A stretch of DNA of 64,000 nucleotides from Pseudidiomarina aestuarii. Lineage in GTDB: Bacteria; Pseudomonadota; Gammaproteobacteria; Enterobacterales; Alteromonadaceae. Within the stretch, counting starts at the first letter, position 1. Every line of letters starts with the position of its first letter. The notes under the pieces were generated by a model. That model was not told the origin of the DNA. It did not search any database and worked only from the letters and a program-made list of their open reading frames with translations. Of the stretch, positions 29,888-38,516 are shown piece after piece. Made by a program: the position numbers and the translations under genes. The stretch is from contig NZ_PIPR01000001.1 in NCBI RefSeq assembly GCF_003987355.1, forward strand, positions 1,798,001 to 1,862,000, written 5' to 3'.

Positions 29888-29917
29888 AGTTCTTATCCAT
29901 TCAGAGTAGCGATCGAA

Positions 29918-29944
29918 TTATCGACCAACAGCGCAGAAACTTTA
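29918..29944 (-). promoter_or_regulatory. Sigma-28 promoter of the PilZ/HD-GYP gene
   Basis: On the minus strand: TAAAGTTT, 11 bp, GTCGATAA. It is divergent from the fliC1 promoter 38 bp away, and the gap 29888-30066 is filled by the two. Confidence 0.8.
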
Positions 29945-29981
29945 GAAAGCCGGTCGATTTAACCTGTTGCAGAAAATTAAT

Positions 29982-30008
29982 TAAAGGTTTTTTTTGGCAG
30001 ACCGATAA
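29982..30008 (+). promoter_or_regulatory. Sigma-28 promoter of fliC1
   Basis: TAAAGGTT, 11 bp, ACCGATAA, with the start codon of fliC1 58 bp after the -10 element. The run of T in the spacer is a visible peculiarity. Confidence 0.8.
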
Positions 30009-30066
30009 CAGCAGGTGACGGCAGGCCATTATGGCGGCCCTCTTTTCGAAACAAAAGGAAACGACT

Positions 30067-30864
30067 ATGTCAGTCATCAATACCAACATTACCTCGCTGA
30101 TTGGTCAGCAGAATCTGCAGAAGTCGCAGTCATCGCTGCAAACTTCGATGGAGCGTCTGTCTTCAGGCCTGCGTATTAATAGCGCCAAAGACGATGCTGC
30201 TGGTCAAGCCATCGCCAACAAAATGACCGCTCAAATCCGTGGTCTCTCGCAAGCACAACGAAATGCCAACGATGGTATTTCATTAGCACAAACCGCTGAA
30301 GGCTCTTTGAACCAAATCAACGACAACCTGCAGCGTATTCGTGAGTTGACTGTGCAAGCTCAAAACGGCACCAACTCAGCAGACGACGTTGCGTCGATTC
30401 AAGCTGAAGTCGATGAGCGTTTAGCAGAAATTACTCGGGTTGTTGGCGAATCAGAATTTAACGGCAACGCACTGTTCGACCCAGCCGCTGATTTCAATAT
30501 TCAAGTCGGTGCAAAAGATGGTCAGGTCATTACTATTGCTGCGGCGACTCTCGCCTCAACTGCGTTTGATCTCGGTACGTTTGACGTCGCCACTGGCACC
30601 TTGGCTTCACTTGATACCGCCATCGGCTCAGTGGATAGCACGCGCTCAAATTTAGGTGCGGTGCAAAACCGTCTTGAGTCTGCTATCGACAACATCAGCA
30701 CCACGGTCGCTAACTTGTCAGCTGCGCGTTCACGTATTGAAGATGCCGATTACGCGGTTGAAGTCAGCAACATGACGCGCTCACAGATTTTGCAACAAGC
30801 AGGTACTTCGGTATTAGCGCAAGCTAACCAGGTTCCACAGGGCGTATTATCACTGTTGGGTTAA
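30067..30864 (+). CDS. fliC1: Flagellin 1
   Basis: Filament subunit of 265 residues. The N-terminus [20 protein letters not shown] and the C-terminus [17 protein letters not shown] are the conserved D0/D1 helices. The central domain is very short, giving a compact flagellin. The start is the ATG at 30067, with AAAGGAAACGACT upstream; the longer frame adds non-family residues. The protein is identical to that of fliC3, though the DNA differs at scattered synonymous sites. It has its own sigma-28 promoter. Confidence 0.97.
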   Translation: MSVINTNITSLIGQQNLQKSQSSLQTSMERLSSGLRINSAKDDAAGQAIANKMTAQIRGLSQAQRNANDGISLAQTAEGSLNQINDNLQRIRELTVQAQNGTNSADDVASIQAEVDERLAEITRVVGESEFNGNALFDPAADFNIQVGAKDGQVITIAAATLASTAFDLGTFDVATGTLASLDTAIGSVDSTRSNLGAVQNRLESAIDNISTTVANLSAARSRIEDADYAVEVSNMTRSQILQQAGTSVLAQANQVPQGVLSLLG

Positions 30865-30877
30865 TCCCAACAGTGAT
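30849..30877 (+). terminator. Hairpin over the fliC1 stop codon
   Basis: ATCACTGTTGGG and CCCAACAGTGAT form a perfect 12-bp stem with a 5-base loop (TTAAT) containing the stop codon. The following T-run is weak (CTTCTTTT), so it may attenuate read-through into fliC2 or protect the mRNA end rather than end transcription. Confidence 0.65.
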
Positions 30878-30905
30878 GCGCTTCTTTTACTAAGAGGACA
30901 TTACT

Positions 30906-31703
30906 ATGTCAGTTATTAATACCAACATCACTTCGTTGATTGGTCAGCAGAACCTGCAGAAATCGCAGTCAGCTCTGCAGACTTCTATGGAGCGCTTGTC
31001 ATCAGGTTTGCGCATTAACAGTGCCAAAGATGATGCAGCGGGCCAAGCCATCGCGAACAAGATGACGTCACAAATTCGTGGCTTAACTCAAGCGCAGCGT
31101 AATGCCAACGACGGTATTTCACTCGCTCAAACGGCTGAAGGTTCATTGAACCAAATCAACGATAACTTACAACGTATTCGTGAGTTAGCGGTTCAGGCTG
31201 AAAACGGTACGAACTCGGTAGACGACGTTGCATCGATTCAAGCAGAAGTTGATGAGCGTTTAGCTGAAATTTCGCGCGTTGTGACTGAGTCTGAGTTCAA
31301 TGGTAATGCGCTATTTACTAACGGCGCGGCCACTACATTCACAATCCAAGTAGGTGCAAAAGATGCACAAACGATTGATGTTGTAGTCGGTGACTCAGCA
31401 GGCTATGACCTTGGCGCATTTGCTGTGGGTACCGATACCCTAGCAACGCTGGACACAGCTATCGCAGCGGTAGATAGCACGCGCTCAAACCTGGGTGCGA
31501 TTCAAAACCGGATGGAATCAGCGATTGACAACATCAGCACCACAGTAGCTAACTTGTCTGCTGCGCGCTCACGTATCGAAGATGCTGACTACGCTGTAGA
31601 AGTCAGCAACATGACTCGTTCACAGATCTTGCAACAGGCGGGTACCTCAGTATTAGCTCAGGCTAACCAGGTACCACAGGGCGTATTGTCACTATTGGGT
31701 TAA
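30906..31703 (+). CDS. fliC2: Flagellin 2
   Basis: This second flagellin also has 265 residues. Its D0/D1 ends are almost identical to those of fliC1/fliC3, but the central stretch differs (LFTNGAATTFTIQVGAKDAQ, then a Val/Asp-rich loop). It begins 41 bp after fliC1 with AGAGG upstream. I see no sigma-28 promoter of its own, so it probably depends on read-through past the fliC1 hairpin. A strong terminator follows. Confidence 0.97.
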   Translation: MSVINTNITSLIGQQNLQKSQSALQTSMERLSSGLRINSAKDDAAGQAIANKMTSQIRGLTQAQRNANDGISLAQTAEGSLNQINDNLQRIRELAVQAENGTNSVDDVASIQAEVDERLAEISRVVTESEFNGNALFTNGAATTFTIQVGAKDAQTIDVVVGDSAGYDLGAFAVGTDTLATLDTAIAAVDSTRSNLGAIQNRMESAIDNISTTVANLSAARSRIEDADYAVEVSNMTRSQILQQAGTSVLAQANQVPQGVLSLLG

Positions 31704-31733
31704 TTCCAATCATTTGATATTCGACCTTCATCA

Positions 31734-31767
31734 TCAGCCATCCACTCGTGGGTGGCTGATTTTTTTC
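31734..31767 (+). terminator. Rho-independent terminator after fliC2
   Basis: TCAGCCATCCAC and GTGGGTGGCTGA pair (one G-T wobble) and are followed by seven T. It separates fliC2 from the fliC3 promoter. Confidence 0.85.
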
Positions 31768-31784
31768 TTTTTCAAAAAATATTC

Positions 31785-31811
31785 TAAAGTTGTCTGAAAG
31801 CGTGCCGATAA
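31785..31811 (+). promoter_or_regulatory. Sigma-28 promoter of fliC3
   Basis: TAAAGTTG, 11 bp, GCCGATAA: a perfect -10 element, 42 bp before the fliC3 start. It is a better match than the fliC1 promoter. Confidence 0.85.
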
Positions 31812-31853
31812 TCATTGTTAACAACAGAACAATGGTTCAAGAGGAACGTAACT

Positions 31854-32651
31854 ATGTCAGTCATCAATACCAACATTACCTCGCTGATTGGTCAGCAGAA
31901 TCTGCAGAAGTCGCAGTCATCGCTGCAAACTTCGATGGAGCGTCTGTCTTCAGGCCTGCGTATTAATAGCGCCAAAGACGATGCTGCTGGTCAAGCCATC
32001 GCCAACAAAATGACCGCCCAAATCCGTGGTCTCTCGCAAGCTCAACGAAATGCCAACGATGGTATTTCACTAGCACAAACCGCTGAAGGTTCTTTGAACC
32101 AAATCAACGACAACTTGCAGCGTATTCGTGAGTTGACTGTGCAAGCTCAAAACGGCACCAACTCAGCAGACGACGTTGCGTCGATTCAGGCTGAAGTCGA
32201 TGAGCGTTTAGCAGAAATTACTCGAGTTGTTGGCGAATCAGAATTTAACGGCAACGCACTGTTCGACCCAGCCGCTGATTTCAATATTCAAGTGGGCGCA
32301 AAAGATGGTCAGGTCATTACTATTGCTGCGGCGACTCTCGCCTCAACTGCGTTTGACCTCGGTACGTTTGACGTTGCCACTGGCACCTTAGCTTCACTTG
32401 ATACCGCCATCGGCTCAGTGGATAGCACGCGCTCAAATTTAGGTGCGGTGCAAAACCGTCTTGAATCTGCTATCGACAACATCAGCACCACGGTCGCTAA
32501 CTTGTCCGCTGCGCGTTCACGTATTGAAGATGCCGATTACGCGGTTGAAGTCAGCAACATGACGCGCTCACAGATTTTGCAACAGGCGGGTACTTCAGTA
32601 TTGGCTCAGGCGAACCAGGTTCCGCAGGGCGTGCTGTCACTGTTGGGATAA
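31854..32651 (+). CDS. fliC3: Flagellin 3 (protein identical to flagellin 1)
   Basis: The 265-residue protein is identical to that of fliC1 as far as I can read, while the DNA differs at a few synonymous sites. This points to recent duplication or gene conversion across fliC2. The start is the ATG at 31854 with AGAGG upstream. It has its own sigma-28 promoter and a strong terminator, so it is a separate transcription unit. Confidence 0.97.
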   Translation: MSVINTNITSLIGQQNLQKSQSSLQTSMERLSSGLRINSAKDDAAGQAIANKMTAQIRGLSQAQRNANDGISLAQTAEGSLNQINDNLQRIRELTVQAQNGTNSADDVASIQAEVDERLAEITRVVGESEFNGNALFDPAADFNIQVGAKDGQVITIAAATLASTAFDLGTFDVATGTLASLDTAIGSVDSTRSNLGAVQNRLESAIDNISTTVANLSAARSRIEDADYAVEVSNMTRSQILQQAGTSVLAQANQVPQGVLSLLG

Positions 32652-32688
32652 ATTCTATCCTCTCCCATGCGTCCGTAACACGCATCTC

Positions 32689-32725
32689 AGCTGCTTACTC
32701 TTTAACAAGGTAAGCAGCTTTTTTT
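32689..32725 (+). terminator. Rho-independent terminator after fliC3
   Basis: AGCTGCTTAC and GTAAGCAGCT form a perfect 10-bp stem followed by TTTTTTT. It lies at the convergent junction with fliE, whose stop codon overlaps the T-run. Confidence 0.88.
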
Positions 32726-33044
32726 ATACCTGCATATTCATAATTTCTTTGTATGCGCCAACCAAACGATTACGCACTTGAACGCCCATTTCAAAGGCTA
32801 AAGAAGCCTTTTGCTTGTCAATCATGACATCATTCAACGATACATTAGGATCGCCTAACTGAAATGCCGTGGTTTTTGCGGCTGCGGTTTGTTGTAGTTC
32901 GTTAATGCGTTCGATGGATTGCTTTAACTCACCTGCAAATCCGCCCTTTTCAACGGTCGCTGGCGAAGCTACAGGCTCAGATCTCGTTTGCGCTTGCAGG
33001 CTCTGCATTTGCGCTATTGCAGTTTGAATTGCCGGTACACTCAT
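32724..33044 (-). CDS. fliE: Flagellar hook-basal body protein FliE
   Basis: FliE connects the MS ring to the rod. The 106-residue product has the conserved C-terminus KASLAFEMGVQVRNRLVGAY and ends EIMNMQV. It is divergent from fliF as in E. coli, unlike most polar clusters, where fliE precedes fliF on the same strand. Confidence 0.95.
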   Translation of the reverse strand: MSVPAIQTAIAQMQSLQAQTRSEPVASPATVEKGGFAGELKQSIERINELQQTAAAKTTAFQLGDPNVSLNDVMIDKQKASLAFEMGVQVRNRLVGAYKEIMNMQV

Positions 33045-33137
33045 GGGTTTTCTCCACTTTTATCGCAGCTTAATTTAACAGCCCAGCAATAAAGCGAATG
33101 GATTAAATAACGCCCTAAAAGTTGCTTTTTCTACCCT

Positions 33138-33165
33138 TTGACTTGACCCCGCTTAAGCATAATAG
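33138..33165 (+). promoter_or_regulatory. Putative promoter of the fliF operon
   Basis: TTGACT and TAATAG separated by 16 bp, 30 bp before the fliF start. FlhDC-dependent promoters use sigma-70, so this fits a class II operon, but no FlhDC box could be identified. Confidence 0.5.
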
Positions 33166-33195
33166 CAATCAGAAAAGTCTCTGCAAGAAGCGATT

Positions 33196-34959
33196 ATGGA
33201 AGCAACACAGACAGCTACAGCAGGCGTTGGCAACAACGTCAACCAATGGTTCGGGAAGCTCAAAGCGAGCAGCCTGGTACCATTGCTATTAGGCGGCGCT
33301 GCCTTTCTTGGGCTTATTATCGCACTGTCGTTATGGGTCAGCGCACCGGACTACCGCGTGCTCTACAGCAACTTGAGTGAAGCTGACGGCGGTCGCATCG
33401 TCAATGAACTTGAAACACGCCAGATCCCCTATCAACTAAACGGCACCAATACGTTGCTGGTACCCGCTGATCAAGTCCATCGCTTGCGTTTACAACTGGC
33501 CGAGCAAGGTCTTCCTCAAGGCGGGAATGCAGGCTTTTCGCTAATGGATAATCAAGCCTTCGGTATCAGCCAGTTCGCGGAGCAAGTCAATTTCCAACGC
33601 GCGCTCGAAGGTGAGTTAGCCAGCTCAATGGAGTCATTAGGACCAGTCGCTAAAGCTCGCGTCCACTTAGCCATGGCCAAAGCATCCGTTTTCGTGCGTG
33701 AGCGTGAGCCAGCGAAAGCATCTGTAGTACTCACTCTGCACACCGGTCGTAGCATGGGTGATGGTCAGGTAAATGCTATTATTCACATGGTATCGAGCAG
33801 CGTTCCTGAACTCACTCCTGACAGTGTCACCGTAGTCGACCAACATGGTAATTTGCTATCCGACAATAATCGGGATGATGCACTTAGCGGCACCAAACTG
33901 AGCTATATCCAGCAAGTTGAAAAGTCATATCAAGAACGGATTGAAGGTATTTTGGCACCGTTCTTAGGGCGCGAAAATATTCAGGCACAAGTAGCCGCGA
34001 GCATCAATTTTGCCACGCGTGAAGCCACTGCAGAGCGCTACAGTCCGAATCAAACTCCTGAAACCGCTGCCATTCGCAGTATTCAACGTAACTTATCAAT
34101 GCAAGGCATGACTGATGGGGCAGCCGGTGTACCTGGCGCCTTGTCGAATACGCCCCCGGGTGTTGCAGCATCGCCCATTGAAACGGATCCAACTGGAGCC
34201 GAGAACAGCGCAGGTACCGTAGCCAATGGCAACGCTGTAAATAACACGATGCAACAGGACCAAGTCGTCAACTATGAGGTCGATCGTCTAGTTGAACACG
34301 TTCAACATGAGCGCGGTGAGCTTGAACGTATTTCAATAGCCGTAGTAGTTAACCATCGTCAAACCACTGATGAAGAAGGCATCGTCAGTTGGGTGCCTCG
34401 CAGTGAAGAAGAACTGGACTATATCAATCGCCTGGTACGTCAAGCCGTCGGCTTTAACGTGGAACGCGGTGATCAAATTGAAGTTGTAAATAGTCGCTTT
34501 ATGCCTGTCGCCGACGAGACTGAAGTGGAAGTGTCGGGTTGGCAAGACCCTGCTACTCAGCAACTTGCTTTTACCATTGGTAAGTATGTTGCAGCCGGAC
34601 TCGGCATTTTATTGTTCTACTTATTGATCATGCGTCCACTGCTCAATCGTCATGTGCAATCGCCTATTCAATCACCAGTAGATAGCACCGGTACCGCTCG
34701 TGCCAGTGGCCGCGGCAACTTACGGGCTGTCGTCGGCGACGATGACGATAATAACGATGGACAGCGACGCACCGGCCATGGCTCCAGTAGCAACGAATCG
34801 AGCGAAGAAGAAGAGTTGGATTGGCCTGACAAAACCAGTCAGCCAAACTACACCCGAGCATTAAACAAAGCCAAGCAGCACGCAGCAGAAAACCCCAAGC
34901 AAGTCGCTCGAATCTTGCAGAATTGGATTAGTAAGGATGACGCACATGGCAACTCCTAA
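33196..34959 (+). CDS. fliF: Flagellar MS-ring protein FliF
   Basis: FliF builds the MS ring, the base of the flagellum. The 587-residue product has two membrane helices (SLVPLLLGGAAFLGLIIALS near residue 30 and YVAAGLGILLFYLLIMRPLL near 465). It has the conserved YRVLYSNL and ASVVL regions and a C-terminal acidic stretch that leads to the FliG-binding end. It heads fliF-G-H-I-J-K-L-M-N-O-P-Q-R and overlaps fliG by 14 bp. Confidence 0.97.
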   Translation: MEATQTATAGVGNNVNQWFGKLKASSLVPLLLGGAAFLGLIIALSLWVSAPDYRVLYSNLSEADGGRIVNELETRQIPYQLNGTNTLLVPADQVHRLRLQLAEQGLPQGGNAGFSLMDNQAFGISQFAEQVNFQRALEGELASSMESLGPVAKARVHLAMAKASVFVREREPAKASVVLTLHTGRSMGDGQVNAIIHMVSSSVPELTPDSVTVVDQHGNLLSDNNRDDALSGTKLSYIQQVEKSYQERIEGILAPFLGRENIQAQVAASINFATREATAERYSPNQTPETAAIRSIQRNLSMQGMTDGAAGVPGALSNTPPGVAASPIETDPTGAENSAGTVANGNAVNNTMQQDQVVNYEVDRLVEHVQHERGELERISIAVVVNHRQTTDEEGIVSWVPRSEEELDYINRLVRQAVGFNVERGDQIEVVNSRFMPVADETEVEVSGWQDPATQQLAFTIGKYVAAGLGILLFYLLIMRPLLNRHVQSPIQSPVDSTGTARASGRGNLRAVVGDDDDNNDGQRRTGHGSSSNESSEEEELDWPDKTSQPNYTRALNKAKQHAAENPKQVARILQNWISKDDAHGNS

Positions 34960-35953
34960 CGCAGCACCAATGACTGGCTTGCGCCGCGCCGCCGTGATGC
35001 TCCTTATGCTCGAAGAAGAGGCTGCATCAGAGGTGTTTAAGCACTTTCCACCGACCCTGATTCAAAAGGTCAGTAAGGAAATGACGCGCTTGGGTGATTT
35101 GTCACATCAGGACATTAAGATGATTCTAGATGACTTCCATACTGAAGTGACCAATAGTCCCTCGATGGATCGCTACGACGACTATATTCGTTCTGTTTTA
35201 ACCAAAGCATTGGGCAATGAGCGCGCCAGCAGTTTGATTGAAGATGTACTAGACCAGCGCCATGGCGGCGTTGGTATTGATGCTCTCAATTTGATGGATA
35301 CGCCAGAAGTTGCTGAAATGATTCGTGATGAGCACCCACAAATCATCGCGACCATTTTGATTCACCTTGACCGCTCGCAAGCAGCAGGTGTTCTTGAGCT
35401 ATTTGATGAGCGGTTACGCAATGATGTGGTGCTCAGAATAGCAACGTTTACTGGCGTGCAACCGGCTGCCTTGCAAGAGCTCACTGAAGTTCTCGGCGGC
35501 ATGTTGGACGGTCAAAACTTGAAGCGCAGCAAAATGGGTGGCGTTCGGACCGCAGCCGAAATCCTGAACTTGCTGAGTGCCGGTCAAGAAGACACTGCAC
35601 TTGAAAATATTCGTGCCTACAACGATGAGCTCGCCCAGAAAATTGTCGACGAAATGTTCCTCTTCGAGAACCTTCTGGATCTCGATGACCGCAGTATTCA
35701 GGTGGTTCTCCGTCAAGTCGAAACGACCGCTTTGGTGGTTGCACTCAAGGGCGCCGAGGAACCGCTGGTCGAGAAGTTCTTGCGCAATATGTCACAGCGC
35801 GCGGCTCAACTTATCCGCGAAGAAATGGAGACGCGTGGTCCAATTCGCTTGTCACAGGTTGAAGCCGAGCAAAAAGCAATTCTGGCGGTGGTACGCCGGT
35901 TAGCGGACAGTGGCGAAGTGATGCTCAACAGCGGAGACGATACCTATGTTTAA
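34946..35953 (+). CDS. fliG: Flagellar motor switch protein FliG
   Basis: FliG is the rotor part that interacts with MotA. From the ATG at 34946 (AAGGA 8 bp upstream) the product has 335 residues. The middle-domain EHPQ motif (RDEHPQIIATILIHL) and the C-terminal torque helix (QVETTALVVALKGAEEPLVE) are present. A start at 34937 is possible but has no room for a ribosome-binding site. Confidence 0.97.
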   Translation: MATPNAAPMTGLRRAAVMLLMLEEEAASEVFKHFPPTLIQKVSKEMTRLGDLSHQDIKMILDDFHTEVTNSPSMDRYDDYIRSVLTKALGNERASSLIEDVLDQRHGGVGIDALNLMDTPEVAEMIRDEHPQIIATILIHLDRSQAAGVLELFDERLRNDVVLRIATFTGVQPAALQELTEVLGGMLDGQNLKRSKMGGVRTAAEILNLLSAGQEDTALENIRAYNDELAQKIVDEMFLFENLLDLDDRSIQVVLRQVETTALVVALKGAEEPLVEKFLRNMSQRAAQLIREEMETRGPIRLSQVEAEQKAILAVVRRLADSGEVMLNSGDDTYV

Positions 35954-36680
35954 GCCGTTCAGCGTTACTGCAACCGCGCAAGATGATAAAGCGGCCGCTC
36001 CGCAACTAGCCGACGATCCAGAGCAATGGCAAAGTTGGCGTCTCGGCGCTTTGACGACGCGTAAAACACAGTCTCCGCGTGTCCACGTAGATGCCACCGA
36101 TATTGAGTTTGAACAGCAATCTGAATTGCGCGTGCTCCGCGAACAAGCATACCAAGAGGCTTACAGTAAAGGTTTGACCGCAGGTCGCGAAGCCGGTCAT
36201 AAAGAAGGGTTCGAGCATGGCTATGCCGAGGGCCAAGAACAAGCCCAGCATGAACTACAACAGCAGTTAGAAACGAACGTAGCACCACTACAAGCACTTG
36301 TGCAGACATTTGAAGAAGCATTGCGTGAAGTCGATACGGCGGTAGCAGAACATCTTGTGCATCTAGCCTTGCAAGCAGGTCGTCAACTTGCTGGAGAGGC
36401 ATTAGAGGCCAAGCCAGAAGCAGTTCTGGAGGTGGTCCGCGAGCTCCTGCAACAAGACGAGACGTTATACAGCCCTGCCATTATTTATTTGCATCCGGAC
36501 GATTTAGATTTAGTCAAAACCCACATGACTACTGACTTAGAACGTGCTCGATGGCAAGTTCAGGCTGATCCGCGTCTTTCCCGTGGTGGCTGTCGCGTGG
36601 TCAGCAAAGCCGGCGAACTCGATGCCAGCATGGAAACTCGTTGGCAGTTGATTCAACAACAACTACGAGGCCGCAGCTAA
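35946..36680 (+). CDS. fliH: Flagellar assembly protein FliH
   Basis: FliH binds and restrains the export ATPase FliI. The 244-residue product has the tell-tale GxxxG repeat ([20 protein letters not shown]) near residue 80, then a coiled coil and a conserved C-terminal domain ending in a Ser/Gly-rich tail. It overlaps fliG by 8 bp, and fliI starts 1 bp after the stop. Confidence 0.95.
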   Translation: MFKPFSVTATAQDDKAAAPQLADDPEQWQSWRLGALTTRKTQSPRVHVDATDIEFEQQSELRVLREQAYQEAYSKGLTAGREAGHKEGFEHGYAEGQEQAQHELQQQLETNVAPLQALVQTFEEALREVDTAVAEHLVHLALQAGRQLAGEALEAKPEAVLEVVRELLQQDETLYSPAIIYLHPDDLDLVKTHMTTDLERARWQVQADPRLSRGGCRVVSKAGELDASMETRWQLIQQQLRGRS

Positions 36681-36681
36681 C

Positions 36682-38049
36682 ATGACGACCTCGAGCGCCT
36701 CTCAATCACTCCACGAAAACTGGCAAGCTGCTCTGCGCAGTGTATCTGATCGGGTGGGTCACGTTGCGCCGTGGCAAGCCAGCGGACGCTTGGTGCGGGC
36801 AACGGGAATGGTACTTGAAGCTGTCGGTGTGCAATTGGCTGTAGGTAGTGCGTGTATGATTGTAACTGACCAGCAACGCATAGAAGCCGAAGTGGTCGGT
36901 TTTGCCGGCGATAAAACATTTTTGATGCCCATTGATAGTGTGCAAGGTCTCACGCCCGGTGCGCGCGTTTTACCTTTAAACAGTGGCGATGATCACCACC
37001 GCCGATTCCCGCTCGGTAAGGCACTGCTCGGCCGCGTGCTCGATGGCTCTGGTCGGCCACTGGATGGGAAGCCGCTTCCTGAGCGTTGTGAGTTTGGTAA
37101 CTTGCATGGTGCCACTATTAATCCACTTAAACGTGCAGCTATCGATACTCCTATTGATGTCGGTATTCGCGCTATCAATGGGTTACTGAGCGTCGGTCGT
37201 GGACAACGAATGGGATTGTTTGCCGGCTCAGGTGTCGGTAAATCCGTGTTACTTGGCATGATGGGTCGTTTTACCAAAGCGGACGTGATTGTCGTTGGTC
37301 TGATTGGTGAACGTGGTCGCGAAGTACAAGAATTTATTGATCACATCCTCGGTACTGAGGGTATGGCTCGCTCTATCGTCGTGGCTGCACCTGCCGACTC
37401 GACTCCATTGCAAAGGTTGCAAGGCGCCGCGTATGCAACTCGTCTTGCGGAAGATTTCCGTGACCAAGGCCAACATGTGTTGCTGATCATGGATTCACTG
37501 ACACGCTATGCCATGGCCCAGCGAGAAATTGCTTTGGCCATCGGCGAACCACCCGCAACCAAGGGTTATCCGCCGTCGGTGTTTGCCAAATTACCGGCTT
37601 TGGTGGAACGCGCCGGCAATGGCGAACTAAACGGTGGTTCGATTACTGCATTTTATACCGTCTTAACTGAGGGTGATGACCAACAAGATCCGATTGCCGA
37701 CTCATCTCGGGCGATCCTCGACGGTCACATTGTGCTTTCACGCGAATTGGCAGAATCCGGGCATTACCCGGCTATTGATATCGAGGCCTCGATCAGTCGA
37801 GTCATGCCGTCGATTGTCAGTCAGGAACAAATACTCCATGCCCAACAATTAAAGAAGCTCTTTTCAACTTATCAACGCAATCGGGATTTAATCAGCGTCG
37901 GCGCTTATAGCCCGGGACACGACCCTCTGCTCGATAAAGCGGTGCAATTCTTTCCGAAACTCGAGCGTTATTTGCAGCAAGGCATGCAAGAACAATGTCA
38001 ACTGAGCCAGTCGCAACAAGCACTGGCTACAGTGATCGGAGGTCAATGA
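36682..38049 (+). CDS. fliI: Flagellar export ATPase FliI
   Basis: FliI is the F1-beta-like ATPase of the flagellar export apparatus. The 455-residue product has Walker A ([14 protein letters not shown] near residue 175), Walker B ([15 protein letters not shown]) and the typical [16 protein letters not shown] block. The length is normal. It overlaps fliJ by 1 bp. Confidence 0.97.
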   Translation: MTTSSASQSLHENWQAALRSVSDRVGHVAPWQASGRLVRATGMVLEAVGVQLAVGSACMIVTDQQRIEAEVVGFAGDKTFLMPIDSVQGLTPGARVLPLNSGDDHHRRFPLGKALLGRVLDGSGRPLDGKPLPERCEFGNLHGATINPLKRAAIDTPIDVGIRAINGLLSVGRGQRMGLFAGSGVGKSVLLGMMGRFTKADVIVVGLIGERGREVQEFIDHILGTEGMARSIVVAAPADSTPLQRLQGAAYATRLAEDFRDQGQHVLLIMDSLTRYAMAQREIALAIGEPPATKGYPPSVFAKLPALVERAGNGELNGGSITAFYTVLTEGDDQQDPIADSSRAILDGHIVLSRELAESGHYPAIDIEASISRVMPSIVSQEQILHAQQLKKLFSTYQRNRDLISVGAYSPGHDPLLDKAVQFFPKLERYLQQGMQEQCQLSQSQQALATVIGGQ

Positions 38050-38504
38050 TGAACCAGTCTACCCTCAGCTACTTAACTGAACAGGCAAAAACAGCCCGCG
38101 ATGATGCAGCCAAATTACTGGCGACGGAACGGCACAACAAACAGCGGATCGCGCAACAGCTTGAGATGCTTAAAACCTATCGCAACGACTATGCGAGAGA
38201 ATTGCAACGACAACTTTTAGATGGCTTAGCACCAGCAACAGTGGCAACTTTTCGGGCCTTTTTAACCAGTCTTGAGGATGCTATTGAGCGCGCTGAGGCG
38301 ACATTAATGCAGCAAGACCAGCGCCTCGACAAATCACAAAATCATTGGCAGCAGCAACAGCAGAAGTTGCAATCCTTTAACACGCTGCAAAGTCGCCAGT
38401 CGAGTCGGGCGCTGCGTGATCGGATTCGCGCGGAGCAACGTCTCGCCGATGAATTTACAACCAACCTAACCGCTCGCCGCATTGTCGGCGCTGGCAATGG
38501 TTGA
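38049..38504 (+). CDS. fliJ: Flagellar export protein FliJ
   Basis: FliJ is a small coiled-coil stalk protein that links FliI to FlhA. The 151-residue product is almost entirely helical and charged (SYLTEQAKTARDDAAKLL, RALRDRIRAEQRLADEF). ATGATGA at the fliI stop offers two starts; the ATG at 38049 has GGAGG 6 bp upstream. The call relies on position and size, since FliJ sequences are poorly conserved. Confidence 0.88.
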   Translation: MNQSTLSYLTEQAKTARDDAAKLLATERHNKQRIAQQLEMLKTYRNDYARELQRQLLDGLAPATVATFRAFLTSLEDAIERAEATLMQQDQRLDKSQNHWQQQQQKLQSFNTLQSRQSSRALRDRIRAEQRLADEFTTNLTARRIVGAGNG

Positions 38505-38516
38505 GGAGTGGGAGGC

